Shown: positions 8,297 through 17,191, numbered from the stretch's first letter. The stretch: 64,000 bases of DNA from Pseudodesulfovibrio alkaliphilus (GCF_009729555.1 NZ_WODC01000005.1:1-64000); one strand, 5' to 3'. The notes: generated from the sequence alone by a model not told the origin. Numbers and translations are program-made.

Positions 8297-9883
8297 TCAG
8301 CCGCCAGTGACTTCCAGTATCTTGGCCTTGAGGGTCTCGGGTTTGAACGGCTTGGTGATGAAGGCCGTGACCCCGGCCTTGCTGGCCAGGCTCTGTTGCG
8401 AGGCCTCGGATTCGGTGGTGACCATGATGATGGGCACGTCCTCAAAACCCGGGGTGTTGCGCACCTTGCCCACCAGCTCCATGCCGTCCATGACGGGCAT
8501 GTTCATGTCGGTGATGATGACATCGAACCGACCGCCCTGCTCGATGTGGTCGTAAGCCTCTTCGCCGTTGGCGGCCATGAATGGCTCGAAGCCGAGGTCG
8601 GTGAGGATGGCCCGGTGCATGGCGCACATGGAACGCGAATCGTCTGCTGCCAGGGCCAGCCGCGTGGTGCTTTCGACCTGGGGCAGACGCAGTATGTCCT
8701 CCTCGGCCCGGCTGCCACCGATGTCTGCGAGCACGGCGCGGAAAGCGTCGATGATTTCCGGGTCCCTGGACTGGACCAGGGCGTCCATCAGGGCGTCCCC
8801 CGCCCCCGCATTCTCGTACAGGGCGTCAAAGAGGGTGGTGGCCCGGGTGGCGATGACGGCCTTGGCCAGCCTGTCGCTCTGGTCGTCGGCCTGGGCGACC
8901 ATGGCGGTCATGGTCGAAACCATGCCGGGGTTGACGTGGCGCTCAAGCCCGCCCACCACGGCCATGAGGATGAGTTCGTCCGTCTCCCGGAGCCCGTCCA
9001 CCAGACAGATGATGCCCTTCATGGTGCCGATGCGGCCCAATGCCTCGTACACGGCATAGCGGACATTGGCGTCGTCGGCCTGCCCCTTGTCAAAGGCTGC
9101 CACCAGTCCGTCGGCGCCCGATCGGTCGCGCACGAAGCCGAGTACGTTGGCCGCCAGGATGCGGGTGTCGGTATCGCCGGTTTCGAACGCGTTGAGCAGC
9201 ATGGGTACGGTGGACTTGCCCATGGAGGTGAGGGCGTCGGTGATGATGCGGCGCACCGTGGGGTTTTTGTGATGGAGTTTTTCCACCAGAAAACCGATGG
9301 TGTCATCCCGCTCGAAGGAGGAGAGGGCCTCCACGGCCTTCCATGTGGTGATGTCGCAGATTTCGTACCGATCCGGGGCCTCGCTGTCGACGAGCATGGC
9401 CTTGAAGCTGTCGATGGAGTCCTCGTCCTTGAGCCTGCCCAGCGCCTCGATGCAGGTGGACTTGATGAACGGGTCTTCATGGTCCAGGTAGCTGCGGAAG
9501 ATCGGGGTGGCCGAGGGGGCGGCGATGCGCGCCAGGGCATTGAGGATTTCCATGAGCTGGTCCGGGTCGGTTTCGGACGCGGCAATGTCGGCCAGGGGGC
9601 CGGCCGCGTTTCGGAAGCCATGCTCGCCCGCCACGCGGATGCACAGGGTCCGCAGACCCGGATGGGGGTCGGACAGGCCCTTGATGACCGTGGCCTCGTT
9701 GCTTGAAAGCACGGCGTTGAGGGCGTTGACCACCATGTAGTCGATGGAGGTATCTCCCACGGGGTTCTTGAGCAGGTCAATGAGCCCGGGCAGATCCCCG
9801 GCGTCCTTGTTGCCGGAAATCTCGTTGAGGATCATTATCTGATCCAGAAATTCCTTGTCTCTGAAAGCATCTAGCGTCGCCAT
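8297..9883 (-). CDS. HEAT-repeat protein with C-terminal CheY-like receiver domain
   Basis: The 528-residue protein has about 390 residues of HEAT-like helical repeats (recurring patterns such as AAGPLADIAAS, VEALSSFERDDTI and VRYAVYEALGRIG). A receiver domain follows from about residue 408. The phosphoacceptor is Asp459 in IITDMNMPVMDG, with the acidic pair near DDSRSM and the conserved lysine in TKPF (residue 511). There is no output DNA-binding domain, so the HEAT part is probably the interaction module. It is the second gene of a two-gene unit with cheX 32 bases upstream. CheX-type phosphatases act on phosphorylated CheY domains, so the pair probably works together. Confidence 0.85.
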   Translation of the reverse strand: MATLDAFRDKEFLDQIMILNEISGNKDAGDLPGLIDLLKNPVGDTSIDYMVVNALNAVLSSNEATVIKGLSDPHPGLRTLCIRVAGEHGFRNAAGPLADIAASETDPDQLMEILNALARIAAPSATPIFRSYLDHEDPFIKSTCIEALGRLKDEDSIDSFKAMLVDSEAPDRYEICDITTWKAVEALSSFERDDTIGFLVEKLHHKNPTVRRIITDALTSMGKSTVPMLLNAFETGDTDTRILAANVLGFVRDRSGADGLVAAFDKGQADDANVRYAVYEALGRIGTMKGIICLVDGLRETDELILMAVVGGLERHVNPGMVSTMTAMVAQADDQSDRLAKAVIATRATTLFDALYENAGAGDALMDALVQSRDPEIIDAFRAVLADIGGSRAEEDILRLPQVESTTRLALAADDSRSMCAMHRAILTDLGFEPFMAANGEEAYDHIEQGGRFDVIITDMNMPVMDGMELVGKVRNTPGFEDVPIIMVTTESEASQQSLASKAGVTAFITKPFKPETLKAKILEVTGG

Positions 9884-9915
9884 GCGTCTCTCCGCCTGTT
9901 GAGGTGGCTGGCCGC

Positions 9916-10374
9916 CTACTCGAAACAGAATTCGATGGTGAAATGGCCGTCCGGGGTGGTGAAGGGGATGGCCATGATCGGAGTCTTGGCCATATGGGAG
10001 ATGGTGTGGCCGTCGCCCAGGATCACCGTGGGCGTCGAGCCCTGGAAGACGTAGCCTTTCTCGGCCAGTCCGGCACGGGCCTGTCCCGAGATCATGTTGG
10101 TCAGTTCGCCTACCGCGTCCTTCACATCCTGCATGATGTCCTCAATCTCGTCGCCCAGCATGTTCTTGACGATGGCCACGGCGCATCCCTTGGAAAAGGA
10201 AAGGGAGACGCTGCCGTTGCGTTCGCCGGTAATGCCCACCAGCCCGGACACGTCGCCCGCTGCCACGGTGTTCTTTTTGACGTAGGGCTTGCCCACCTGC
10301 GGCTTGATGAAGGCCATGGTCGAGAGCACGTCGACCGCTGCTTTTATGAAGGGTTTCGCCAGTTCGACATCCAT
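9916..10374 (-). CDS. cheX: CheX-like chemotaxis phosphatase
   Basis: The 152-residue protein matches the CheC/CheX/FliY fold. Its key motif is GELTNMISG near residue 89, giving the Glu and Asn (ExxN) that position water for removing phosphate from CheY-P. CheX has one such helix where CheC has two, and only one is seen here. The ATG has an AAGGAG site; much longer upstream frames on this strand are not credible as one gene. It precedes the HEAT/receiver gene on the same strand and is likely cotranscribed. The true partner is inferred from position. Confidence 0.85.
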   Translation of the reverse strand: MDVELAKPFIKAAVDVLSTMAFIKPQVGKPYVKKNTVAAGDVSGLVGITGERNGSVSLSFSKGCAVAIVKNMLGDEIEDIMQDVKDAVGELTNMISGQARAGLAEKGYVFQGSTPTVILGDGHTISHMAKTPIMAIPFTTPDGHFTIEFCFE

Positions 10375-10587
10375 ACCTGTCTCCTTGAACCTAAGCCTCC
10401 CGGACCGCCGCGCCGTGGGCCTGTGGTGTTTCGAAAAAAGTTCGGGGTCGCGCTTCCTTGCGCGACCATTGTATCGGAATAGGTATCGGCTTCGGCGAAA
10501 CGGGTCAAGCCGCGTGTAGCGAAAATAAAGCCCTTGCACAAAAGGACTTGCGCCCGACGGGCAGAGGGCATAAAGCCAGAAACACCC

Positions 10588-11784
10588 ATGCCCGCGCCCA
10601 GTTCCGACACAAGAGGGCCGTTTCGTGCGGCGCTTCCGGCGGTGCTTTTCGTTGCCGTCATCTTTTTTCTCAACTTCCTCTCGCGGGTTTCGCTCGCCCC
10701 GGTCATGCCCCTTGTTCAGGTGGATCTCGGTTTCGCCCATACCGGGGCGGGGGTGGTTTTCATGGTCCATGGAGCGGGCAACGCGCTGGGGCTGCTTTTG
10801 TGCGGTTTTCTCTCCCGGGCCGCCACCCATCGCCGCACAGTGGGCATCTCGTCGCTTCTGGTGGGTGTGGCCGCCCTGGCCGTGCCCCTGGCCGGAACCT
10901 ATGCCTGGCTGCTGGTCGCCGTTTTCGTGCTTGGCGTGTGCGTCGGTCTCTATCTGCCCTCGGGCATTGCCGTCATCTTTTCCCTGATTCGCAAAGAGGA
11001 TTGGGGCAAGGCCATGGCCGTTCACGAGCTGGCCCCGAACCTCGCCTACGTGGCGGCCCCTCTCCTGGCCGAGGCGCTGCTGCTTCGGTACGACTGGCGG
11101 GCCGCCTTTGTTCTGCTCGGCGTTGCCCAGGTCGTTTTGGGGCTGTGGTTCATCCGTTCGGGGCGGGGCGGCGACTTTCCGGGGGTGGTGCCCGGCCCGG
11201 ACATGATCATGACGATTCTGCGGCGTCCGGAATTCTGGCTTCTGGTGCTTTTCTTCAGTCTCGGGGTGGGAGCCTCGGTGGGCCCTTATGCCATGCTCCC
11301 CCTCTACCTGGTCGATGTCCACGGTTTCGAGCGCGAGGCGGCCAACCGTCTGCTGGCCATCTCGCGCATGCTGGCATGCTCGTCCCCCTTTGTGGCGGGC
11401 TGGATCACCGACAGATGGGGGCCGCGGCCCGCCATTCTCCTGTGTCTGCTCCTGTCCGGCTGCGGCCTGCTTGCCCTGGGGTTATGCTCCGGGCAGGCGT
11501 TGGTGGCGGCCACCCTGTTTCAGCCCGTGGCATCGGTGCTCATGTTCGCGCCTGGATTTACCATGCTCTCCACCGTGTTCCCTCCCGAGCATCGTAGCGT
11601 GGCCGTGGCGCTCATGGGTCCGGTCAATGCCCTGATCGGGTTGGGCGTGGTGCCCACTTTTCTTGGAGCCATGGGGGACGCCGGGTTTTTTCAGTACGGT
11701 TTCGCAGTGCAGGGGGGGCTGCTGCTGTGGTCCATGGCCTTGCTGCGGCGTTTGCCTGCAGGAACCGGGGGGCGGGTGGATTAA
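10588..11784 (+). CDS. MFS transporter
   Basis: The 398-residue protein has about twelve hydrophobic segments starting at residue 13 and a major-facilitator loop between helices 2 and 3 (FLSRAATHRRTVG). A second-half counterpart is WITDRWGPRP near residue 272. It is an inner-membrane carrier; the substrate is not visible. The ATG at 10588 was preferred over an upstream TTG, but its ribosome site is weak, so the start is uncertain. It is followed by a small hairpin and then a copy of the R1 repeat. Confidence 0.85.
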   Translation: MPAPSSDTRGPFRAALPAVLFVAVIFFLNFLSRVSLAPVMPLVQVDLGFAHTGAGVVFMVHGAGNALGLLLCGFLSRAATHRRTVGISSLLVGVAALAVPLAGTYAWLLVAVFVLGVCVGLYLPSGIAVIFSLIRKEDWGKAMAVHELAPNLAYVAAPLLAEALLLRYDWRAAFVLLGVAQVVLGLWFIRSGRGGDFPGVVPGPDMIMTILRRPEFWLLVLFFSLGVGASVGPYAMLPLYLVDVHGFEREAANRLLAISRMLACSSPFVAGWITDRWGPRPAILLCLLLSGCGLLALGLCSGQALVAATLFQPVASVLMFAPGFTMLSTVFPPEHRSVAVALMGPVNALIGLGVVPTFLGAMGDAGFFQYGFAVQGGLLLWSMALLRRLPAGTGGRVD

Positions 11785-11839
11785 GCGCGTTTGCCCGGGC
11801 GAGGGCGGGAAGGTTGGGGGAGAAGGGAGAAGAGATAAG

Positions 11840-11863
11840 GAAACCGCCTTTGGCGGGTTTTTG
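11840..11863 (+). terminator. Possible terminator after the MFS gene
   Basis: A short ccgcc/ggcgg stem with a three-base loop is flanked by AAA on the left and TTTTT on the right. The stem is only five to six pairs with a bulge, so this is a tentative call. Confidence 0.4.
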
Positions 11864-11864
11864 C

Positions 11865-12170
11865 GGGAAGCGTTTCGTCCCTTCGGGCCGACTTACTTTT
11901 GGACCGGATCGCCAAAAAGTAAGCAAAAACAGCTCTTTATCTTCTGTGATCGGGTCTCCCGCGCCGTGCGCCAGTAACGTCGGCCCGCTGGAGAAACAGT
12001 TGTCGGCGTCGAAGACTCCGCCTCCGCCGGGTTTCGCCCTAGACGTGAGCCGACGAACTGGCGCTGCGACGCTCCGCCCATTGTCTATCTGTCGTAAGTG
12101 AAGGCGAAAATGGCGTGATCAGCGTGGATTGGAAGAAGGTCCCCGGATATTGCAGGCCCTTTCAGCCCAC
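11865..12170. repeat. Intergenic repeat R1, copy A
   Basis: This copy shares long stretches with 58910-59212 and 59536-59813, starting with gggaagcgtttcgtcccttc and continuing through tgtgatcgggtctcccgcgc, gtcgaagactccgc and gaactggcgctgcgacgctc. Hairpin 1 lies at 11892-11923 (CTTAC arm with GTAAG arm and a T/A run, one bulged base). A larger nested hairpin follows. It fills most of the 448-base gap between the MFS gene and rimO. Substitutions between copies are not biased to third codon positions in any frame, so it is treated as non-coding. Confidence 0.85.
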
Positions 12171-12232
12171 CACGACCCAAGTCTTGCTCTCTTTCGAGTG
12201 CCCCCTCCCTCATCGCCTCTTCCCGTGCGCCG

Positions 12233-13579
12233 TCAGACGAGCCCCGAGAGATCGTAGGTGTCGGCCTTGTCTATCTCGGCCTGCACGATGGTGCCGGGGG
12301 TCAGGGGCTTGTCCGGGGGGGCGGCCACATAGGTGGTGCCGTCCACTTCCGGGGCCTGGAACCAGGCGCGGCCCAGGTGCAGACCGGGCCATTCGGGCGA
12401 GGGGTCCTCGATGAGCACCGGCAGGGTTTGCCCGACGTGGGATTCCATGATCTCCCGGCTGATGTCGGCTTGCAGGGCCATGAGCGCGTCGCGCCGGGCG
12501 AGCTTGGTTTCCTGGTCCACCTGATGGGGCATGGCGGCGGCCGGTGTGCCGTCCTCGGGCCAGTAGGGGAAGACGCCGAGGTGGTGAAAGCGGGTTTCCT
12601 CCACAAAGCGCATCAGCTGGTCGAAATGTTCCTCTGTCTCGCCGGGATAGCCGACGATGAAGGTGGTGCGCAGCGCGGCCTCGGGGAAGTGGTTGCGAAC
12701 CCGGTCGATGACCTTGCGCGGGTTGCGGGCAAAGGGGCGGCCCATGGAAGCGAGAACATCGGGGTGGGCGTGCTGGAGCGGGATGTCGAAGTAGGGCAGC
12801 AGCGGTTCGCCGACGGATTTGAGGAAGCCGAGCAGGTCGTCGGTGAGTCCGGCAGGATAGAGGTACATGAGGCGCAGCCAGGAGATTCCGGGGATTTCGG
12901 CCAGCCCGGCGACGAGGTTTCTGATGGTGTTGTCGCCGCCGAGGTCCGTGCCGTAGGCGGTGGAGTCCTGGCCCACGATGACGATTTCCGGGACGCTGGC
13001 CGCCAGGGTGTGCGCCTCGGCCAGCAGGGCGTCCTTGGGGCGGCTTCTGTGCGGCCCCCGGATGGCGGGGATGGTGCAGAAGCGGCAGTTGTGCGAGCAG
13101 CCTTCGCTGATCTTGAGGTAGGCGAAGGCGGGGCCGGTGGAAAGCCGACGCGGGGCGTCGCCAATGCCTGGGGTGGCGATTATCCGGGCTCGGCCGATGG
13201 CCTTGCCGATCATTCCGGGCCACAGGGCGATCTGGTCGGTGGAGAGCCACAGGTCCACCTCGGGCAGTTCGTCGCGCAGGTCCTGGCCGTAGCGGCTGAC
13301 AAGGCACCCGGCCACGGCCACGAGGGGACGGCGGCCGGTGGTTTCGCGGGCTTCGTCTGCCTCGCGCACGGCGTCGAGGATGGCGGCCACGGATTCCTCC
13401 ACCGCAGGCTGGATGAAGCCGCAGGTGTTGATCAGGGCGAGGTCCGCTCCGGCCACGCTGTCTGTGGGGACCATGCCCGGGCCGAGAACGCCGAGCAAAC
13501 GCTCGGTATCCACAAGATTCTTGGGGCACCCGAGGCTTACGGTGAATACCGCAAGGGGAGCGGCGGGATCGTGCGTCAT
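12233..13579 (-). CDS. rimO: Ribosomal protein S12 methylthiotransferase RimO
   Basis: The 448-residue protein has the three-part methylthiotransferase layout. The N-terminal UPF0004 domain has cysteines in SLGCPKN, NTCGF and AGCL for the auxiliary cluster. The radical SAM domain has CSHNCRFC near residue 165 for the SAM-binding [4Fe-4S] cluster. The C-terminal TRAM-like RNA-binding domain covers the last 70 residues. The SLGCPKNLVDTE opening is typical of RimO rather than MiaB. It adds a methylthio group to an aspartate of ribosomal protein S12. The ATG follows AAAGGAT at good spacing. It is divergent from the histidine kinase gene. Confidence 0.95.
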   Translation of the reverse strand: MTHDPAAPLAVFTVSLGCPKNLVDTERLLGVLGPGMVPTDSVAGADLALINTCGFIQPAVEESVAAILDAVREADEARETTGRRPLVAVAGCLVSRYGQDLRDELPEVDLWLSTDQIALWPGMIGKAIGRARIIATPGIGDAPRRLSTGPAFAYLKISEGCSHNCRFCTIPAIRGPHRSRPKDALLAEAHTLAASVPEIVIVGQDSTAYGTDLGGDNTIRNLVAGLAEIPGISWLRLMYLYPAGLTDDLLGFLKSVGEPLLPYFDIPLQHAHPDVLASMGRPFARNPRKVIDRVRNHFPEAALRTTFIVGYPGETEEHFDQLMRFVEETRFHHLGVFPYWPEDGTPAAAMPHQVDQETKLARRDALMALQADISREIMESHVGQTLPVLIEDPSPEWPGLHLGRAWFQAPEVDGTTYVAAPPDKPLTPGTIVQAEIDKADTYDLSGLV

Positions 13580-13672
13580 GCGTTTATCCTTTGAAAAGGG
13601 CGTCCGATTGTATTATCGTCCGGTACTGCCCCTTTTCGGTCAAGGGGGCAATCATCAGGTCAGGAGGTCACA

Positions 13673-15151
13673 GTGCTGTCAACACACGGCGAGGACAAGC
13701 GGTACGTCATCGGCGTCATCGGCGACATTCCGGCTCTACTGACATTTTGGCAGATGTTCAAGGACCAAGCCAACAGCATGGTGCTCCAGGAGATAGGCGT
13801 GGTCGCCGTGGCTCTCCCCGGGGGAGGCCCGCTGCCAGACGCCGCTCCGGCCGGGACGAACATCCCCACCTACCCGGACTATCGGGCGATGCTCGACAAC
13901 CATCCGGCCATCAATCTGGTCATTGAGTCCACAGGCAGGCCCGCCCTGGTGGGAGAGCTGCGGGCCAGGCTGCCCGTGGGCATCACCCTGGTGGAGCGCA
14001 ACGCCGCCAGTTTTTTCATCAAGCTGCTGACATCTGACAAGATATGGGTGGCCTGCAAGATGGACCTGCTCCACACCCAGAACATGCTCAAGACCATCAT
14101 CGACCAGATGGACCATGAAATACTTTTTCTCGACGCCAAGGGCGAGATCGTGGGCAGCAACAAGACCGTGCTCGACAGGCTGGGCCGGGCCAAGAGGGAC
14201 ATCATCGGCCTGTCCTATTGCGAGGTGTTCACCGGCACGGACAAGCCCGAGTGCGGATTCGAGAAGGACCCCTTCGGCCGGACCATGCGGACACGCGCCC
14301 ATGCCGAAACCATGACCAGCGAGGTGGACCACGATGGCCGGGTGCGTTATTTCCGGGTCTACACCCATCCCGTGTTCGACGAGGACGGCACGGTCAGCCA
14401 TGTGGTGGCCATCCGGCGCGACATCACCCAGCGGACATATATGGAGCACAGGCTCCAGCAGGCGGAGAAGCTGGCCTCCATTGGCGAGCTGTCCACCTAC
14501 ATGGCCCATGAGATACGCAACCCGCTCTTCACCATCAGCGGGTTCGCCAATTCCCTGATGCGTACGGGCGGGCTGGACGATAAGGCGCGTGAGAAGATCG
14601 GGATCATCCTCGAGGAGTCCAAGCGGCTTGACGAGATCCTCAAGAGCCTGCTCAATTTCACGCGGCCCACCGAGGCCCAGGTGGCCGAGGTGGACATCAA
14701 CGAACTGGTGCGGGCCACCATGGAAGTCATGAGCCTGCCCTGCGAGAACCAGGGCGTGGAGGCTCTGGTGGACCTGGACGAGAACGTGGCCAGGGTCCAC
14801 GCCAACCCGGACCTGATCAAGCAGTGCCTGATCAATCTGGTCAAGAATTCCCTTGAGGCCATGGAGGACGGCGGCCGCCTGCTGGTGACCACGGCCATGA
14901 CCCACAACTACGCGGTGCTGGCCGTGGAGGACACGGGCCACGGCATTCCGCTCGATATCCGCGACAAGATCTTCAGCCCGTTCTTCTCCACTCGGGGCAA
15001 GGGCGCGGGTCTCGGGCTGGCCCAGACCCGCAAGATCATCGACGAGATCGGCGGCGAGGTGGATCTGGTCAGCCGGGTGGGAGCGGGCACCAAGATCACG
15101 CTGTATCTGCCGCCCATCCTGGCGGTTGCGGATTCCGAGGAGTCCGGGTAA
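13673..15151 (+). CDS. PAS-containing sensor histidine kinase (soluble)
   Basis: The 492-residue protein has an N-terminal domain of about 130 residues with a Rossmann-like start (YVIGVIGD) and a NLVIESTGRPALVGEL segment resembling NAD-binding dehydrogenase folds. A PAS domain follows (about 140-260), then HisKA with phosphoacceptor His279 in YMAHEIRNPL, then a HATPase domain with N box (NLVKNSLEAM), GHGIP and GKGAGLGLA boxes. No transmembrane helix is seen, so it senses a cytoplasmic signal. The start is GTG with a strong AGGAGG site. No response regulator lies beside it, so it is an orphan kinase here. Confidence 0.88.
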   Translation: MLSTHGEDKRYVIGVIGDIPALLTFWQMFKDQANSMVLQEIGVVAVALPGGGPLPDAAPAGTNIPTYPDYRAMLDNHPAINLVIESTGRPALVGELRARLPVGITLVERNAASFFIKLLTSDKIWVACKMDLLHTQNMLKTIIDQMDHEILFLDAKGEIVGSNKTVLDRLGRAKRDIIGLSYCEVFTGTDKPECGFEKDPFGRTMRTRAHAETMTSEVDHDGRVRYFRVYTHPVFDEDGTVSHVVAIRRDITQRTYMEHRLQQAEKLASIGELSTYMAHEIRNPLFTISGFANSLMRTGGLDDKAREKIGIILEESKRLDEILKSLLNFTRPTEAQVAEVDINELVRATMEVMSLPCENQGVEALVDLDENVARVHANPDLIKQCLINLVKNSLEAMEDGGRLLVTTAMTHNYAVLAVEDTGHGIPLDIRDKIFSPFFSTRGKGAGLGLAQTRKIIDEIGGEVDLVSRVGAGTKITLYLPPILAVADSEESG

Positions 15152-15193
15152 GCACATCCCCTGTTTCCACACACCAGTCATCAGGGGGATTGC

Positions 15194-15808
15194 ATGGACG
15201 CCATTGTCCTGGCCACCGGCAACAAGGGGAAGATTCGCGAGCTTTCGGTGCTGCTTGAACCGTTTGGAGTGCGTGTGCGCAGTCTGACGGAATTCCCGGA
15301 GATAGGCGAAATACCCGAGACCGGGGACACGTTTCTTGAAAACGCCCTGATCAAGGCGCGGACCGTGGCGGAGGCCACCGGGCTGGTGGCCGTGGCCGAC
15401 GACTCGGGCATCGAGGTGGACGCCCTGGGCGGTGCGCCGGGCGTGTATTCCGCCCGCTATGCGGGCGAGGAGTGCGACGACCGCGCCAACAACGAGAAGC
15501 TGCTTGCCGCGCTGCGCGGCGTGTCCGACGGGCAGCGCACCGGCCGCTACCGTTGCGTGATGGTGGCCGTGGCCCCGTCGGGCGAGAACATCGACGCCGA
15601 CGGCAGCTACGAGATCCGGGTGGGGCATGACTACCGGGGCAGCGGCGGGTTCGGCTACGATGTCATCGTGGTGGACCCGGAGATGGGCTGCCACGTGGCC
15701 GAGCTGGACCCCGAGGTCAAGAACCGCCGCTCCCACCGGGGCAAGGCCATGCGCCGGTTGCTGGCCAAGTGGCCGGAATTCTGGGCAAGGGTCAATGCCC
15801 GGCCGTAA
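15194..15808 (+). CDS. rdgB: dITP/XTP pyrophosphatase RdgB
   Basis: The 204-residue protein starts with the family's nucleotide-binding motif LATGNKGKIREL and carries DTFLENALIKAR, VADDSGIEVDALGGAPGVYSAR (catalytic acidic residues) and GFGYD near residue 153. Length is normal for the HAM1/RdgB family. It cleaves non-canonical purine nucleotides such as dITP and XTP to monophosphates, keeping them out of DNA. It follows the kinase gene by 42 bases on the same strand. Its stop codon is directly followed by an R2 repeat. Confidence 0.95.
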   Translation: MDAIVLATGNKGKIRELSVLLEPFGVRVRSLTEFPEIGEIPETGDTFLENALIKARTVAEATGLVAVADDSGIEVDALGGAPGVYSARYAGEECDDRANNEKLLAALRGVSDGQRTGRYRCVMVAVAPSGENIDADGSYEIRVGHDYRGSGGFGYDVIVVDPEMGCHVAELDPEVKNRRSHRGKAMRRLLAKWPEFWARVNARP

Positions 15809-16080
15809 CAGACTGCTGAAATACGGCGGCCTGCTGTCGTGAAGTGACTGTGGGCGAGTCCTCGAACCGTACAGGAAACGTATTCAAAAAAACACAAATC
15901 CGCAGGACAGCGGATTTGGACATCGGCTCCTGCCGACGCCCGTGAGGTGAGCCCCAGGACGGGGCGAATCAAATCCTCGCGTGCCAGGAGTACATCTCTG
16001 CCCTCATGATCCGTCAGGCTCGAAGGCGTCGATCGTGAACCTTTTTCGCGCCGGGCATCTCACCATTTTTGAACAGCCTG
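15809..16080. repeat. Intergenic repeat R2, copy 1
   Basis: The element starts right after the rdgB stop with cagactgctgaaata and ends with tttttgaacagcctg, forming an imperfect terminal inverted repeat. Internal hairpins match the other copies: aaatccgc with gcggattt, and a GC-rich ccgacgcc hairpin. It contains one copy of the 51-bp unit that is repeated five times in copy 3. No protein-coding frame is conserved. Confidence 0.85.
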
Positions 16081-16090
16081 TATGGTATGA

Positions 16091-16498
16091 TTAGTTGTGC
16101 GTGTTGCTCGCAGGACTCTCAGTGAGGATGAAGACCGCAAGCTCCAGGGTGTAGGTGGTCTGTCCGGCCTCAACCTGCTGGCGAGGTATGACCACATCGG
16201 AAAAGGCGACGGTGTATTCCGCGTCCTTGCCGGGGTGGGTCCATCCCCGGATGGGCATGCCTTGGTGGGTGGCGACGAAGTTGGCAAGAATATCCCTGGT
16301 CCGGGGCGTGGCCTGCTCCCAGGTGTAGAGAAAGACTCTGTGCCCGCCCAGCGTCAGGGGGCGGGTGCCCTTGCTTGCATCCGCGGGGATGTCGGTGAGG
16401 GTTTTCGGCGGCATCTCCAAGGGGCCATCCACGGTGGGATCGGGGATGGTGTCGGGGAAGAAGGTGACGGTCCTGACTTCATAGGGGCGTTGCGGCAT
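16091..16498 (-). CDS. Hypothetical protein, 135 aa
   Basis: The frame has a clear AAGGAG ribosome site at good spacing before its ATG, and codon use like its neighbours. The protein has no signal peptide or membrane helix. Visible features are a Pro/Thr-rich start, a GGHRVFLYTWEQ segment near residue 51, and a C-terminal beta-strand-like TYTLELAVFILTE. I do not recognise the family. It ends next to repeat R2 copy 1 and lies 97 bases downstream of pncC on the same strand, so it may be cotranscribed with it. Confidence 0.7.
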   Translation of the reverse strand: MPQRPYEVRTVTFFPDTIPDPTVDGPLEMPPKTLTDIPADASKGTRPLTLGGHRVFLYTWEQATPRTRDILANFVATHQGMPIRGWTHPGKDAEYTVAFSDVVIPRQQVEAGQTTYTLELAVFILTESPASNTHN

Positions 16499-16595
16499 GG
16501 GGTCTCCTTTGCGCTGGAGTGGGGTGGCGGCGCACTGGCCGTTTCGGCAGGATGTCTGCGTGCGCGTTGCCGAGGCCAAGGCCCGGATTCCTTTG

Positions 16596-17081
16596 TCAGC
16601 GGCTGACCGAGAGCAGGCCGTTGAGGGCGGCCATGACGGCCTGGGCCTTGACGGCTTCGCGTGTGCCGGAAAAGGTGTACAGCCGGGCGCGGGTGCCCGA
16701 GGGCCATGCCCAGGCCATCCAGACCGTGCCCACGGGCTTGTCCGGGGTGCCGCCCGCTGGCCCGGCGATGCCGGAGATGGCCACGGAGATGTCCGCGCCC
16801 ACGGCCGCGAGCGCACCCTGGGCCATGGCCAGGACCACGGCCTCGGAGACCGCTCCGTGTTCCCTGAGCAGGGCCGGGTCCACGCCCAGCAGCTTTTCCT
16901 TGACCTGGTTGGCGTAGGCGACCACGGACCCGGCGAACCAGTCGGAACTGCCGGGCGTGTCGGTCAGGGTGCTGGCCAGCAGGCCCCCGGTGCAGGATTC
17001 GGCCGTGGCCAGCAGATTGCCGTGGGCGCGCAGGTTTTCGCCGAGTTCGGTCACGGCAAGGGAGACGAGGCGGGTATCCAT
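16596..17081 (-). CDS. pncC: Nicotinamide-nucleotide amidase (CinA C-terminal type)
   Basis: The 161-residue protein is a stand-alone CinA C-terminal domain. It has the signature [15 protein letters not shown] with the catalytic serine near residue 29, then [15 protein letters not shown], and [18 protein letters not shown] near residue 104. These enzymes deamidate nicotinamide mononucleotide to nicotinate mononucleotide in NAD recycling. The ATG has a GGAGG site. The full-length CinA N-terminal domain is absent, as in E. coli PncC. Confidence 0.92.
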   Translation of the reverse strand: MDTRLVSLAVTELGENLRAHGNLLATAESCTGGLLASTLTDTPGSSDWFAGSVVAYANQVKEKLLGVDPALLREHGAVSEAVVLAMAQGALAAVGADISVAISGIAGPAGGTPDKPVGTVWMAWAWPSGTRARLYTFSGTREAVKAQAVMAALNGLLSVSR

Positions 17082-17191
17082 TGGGTCCTCCGGGTCGGTT
17101 GCGGTCCGATGCGTGTTCCTGGTTGTTACCGGATGGCGGCAATGGTTGCAATCCCGGCCGCATCGCCCGTATGATGGTCAGAGGAGCGCCC

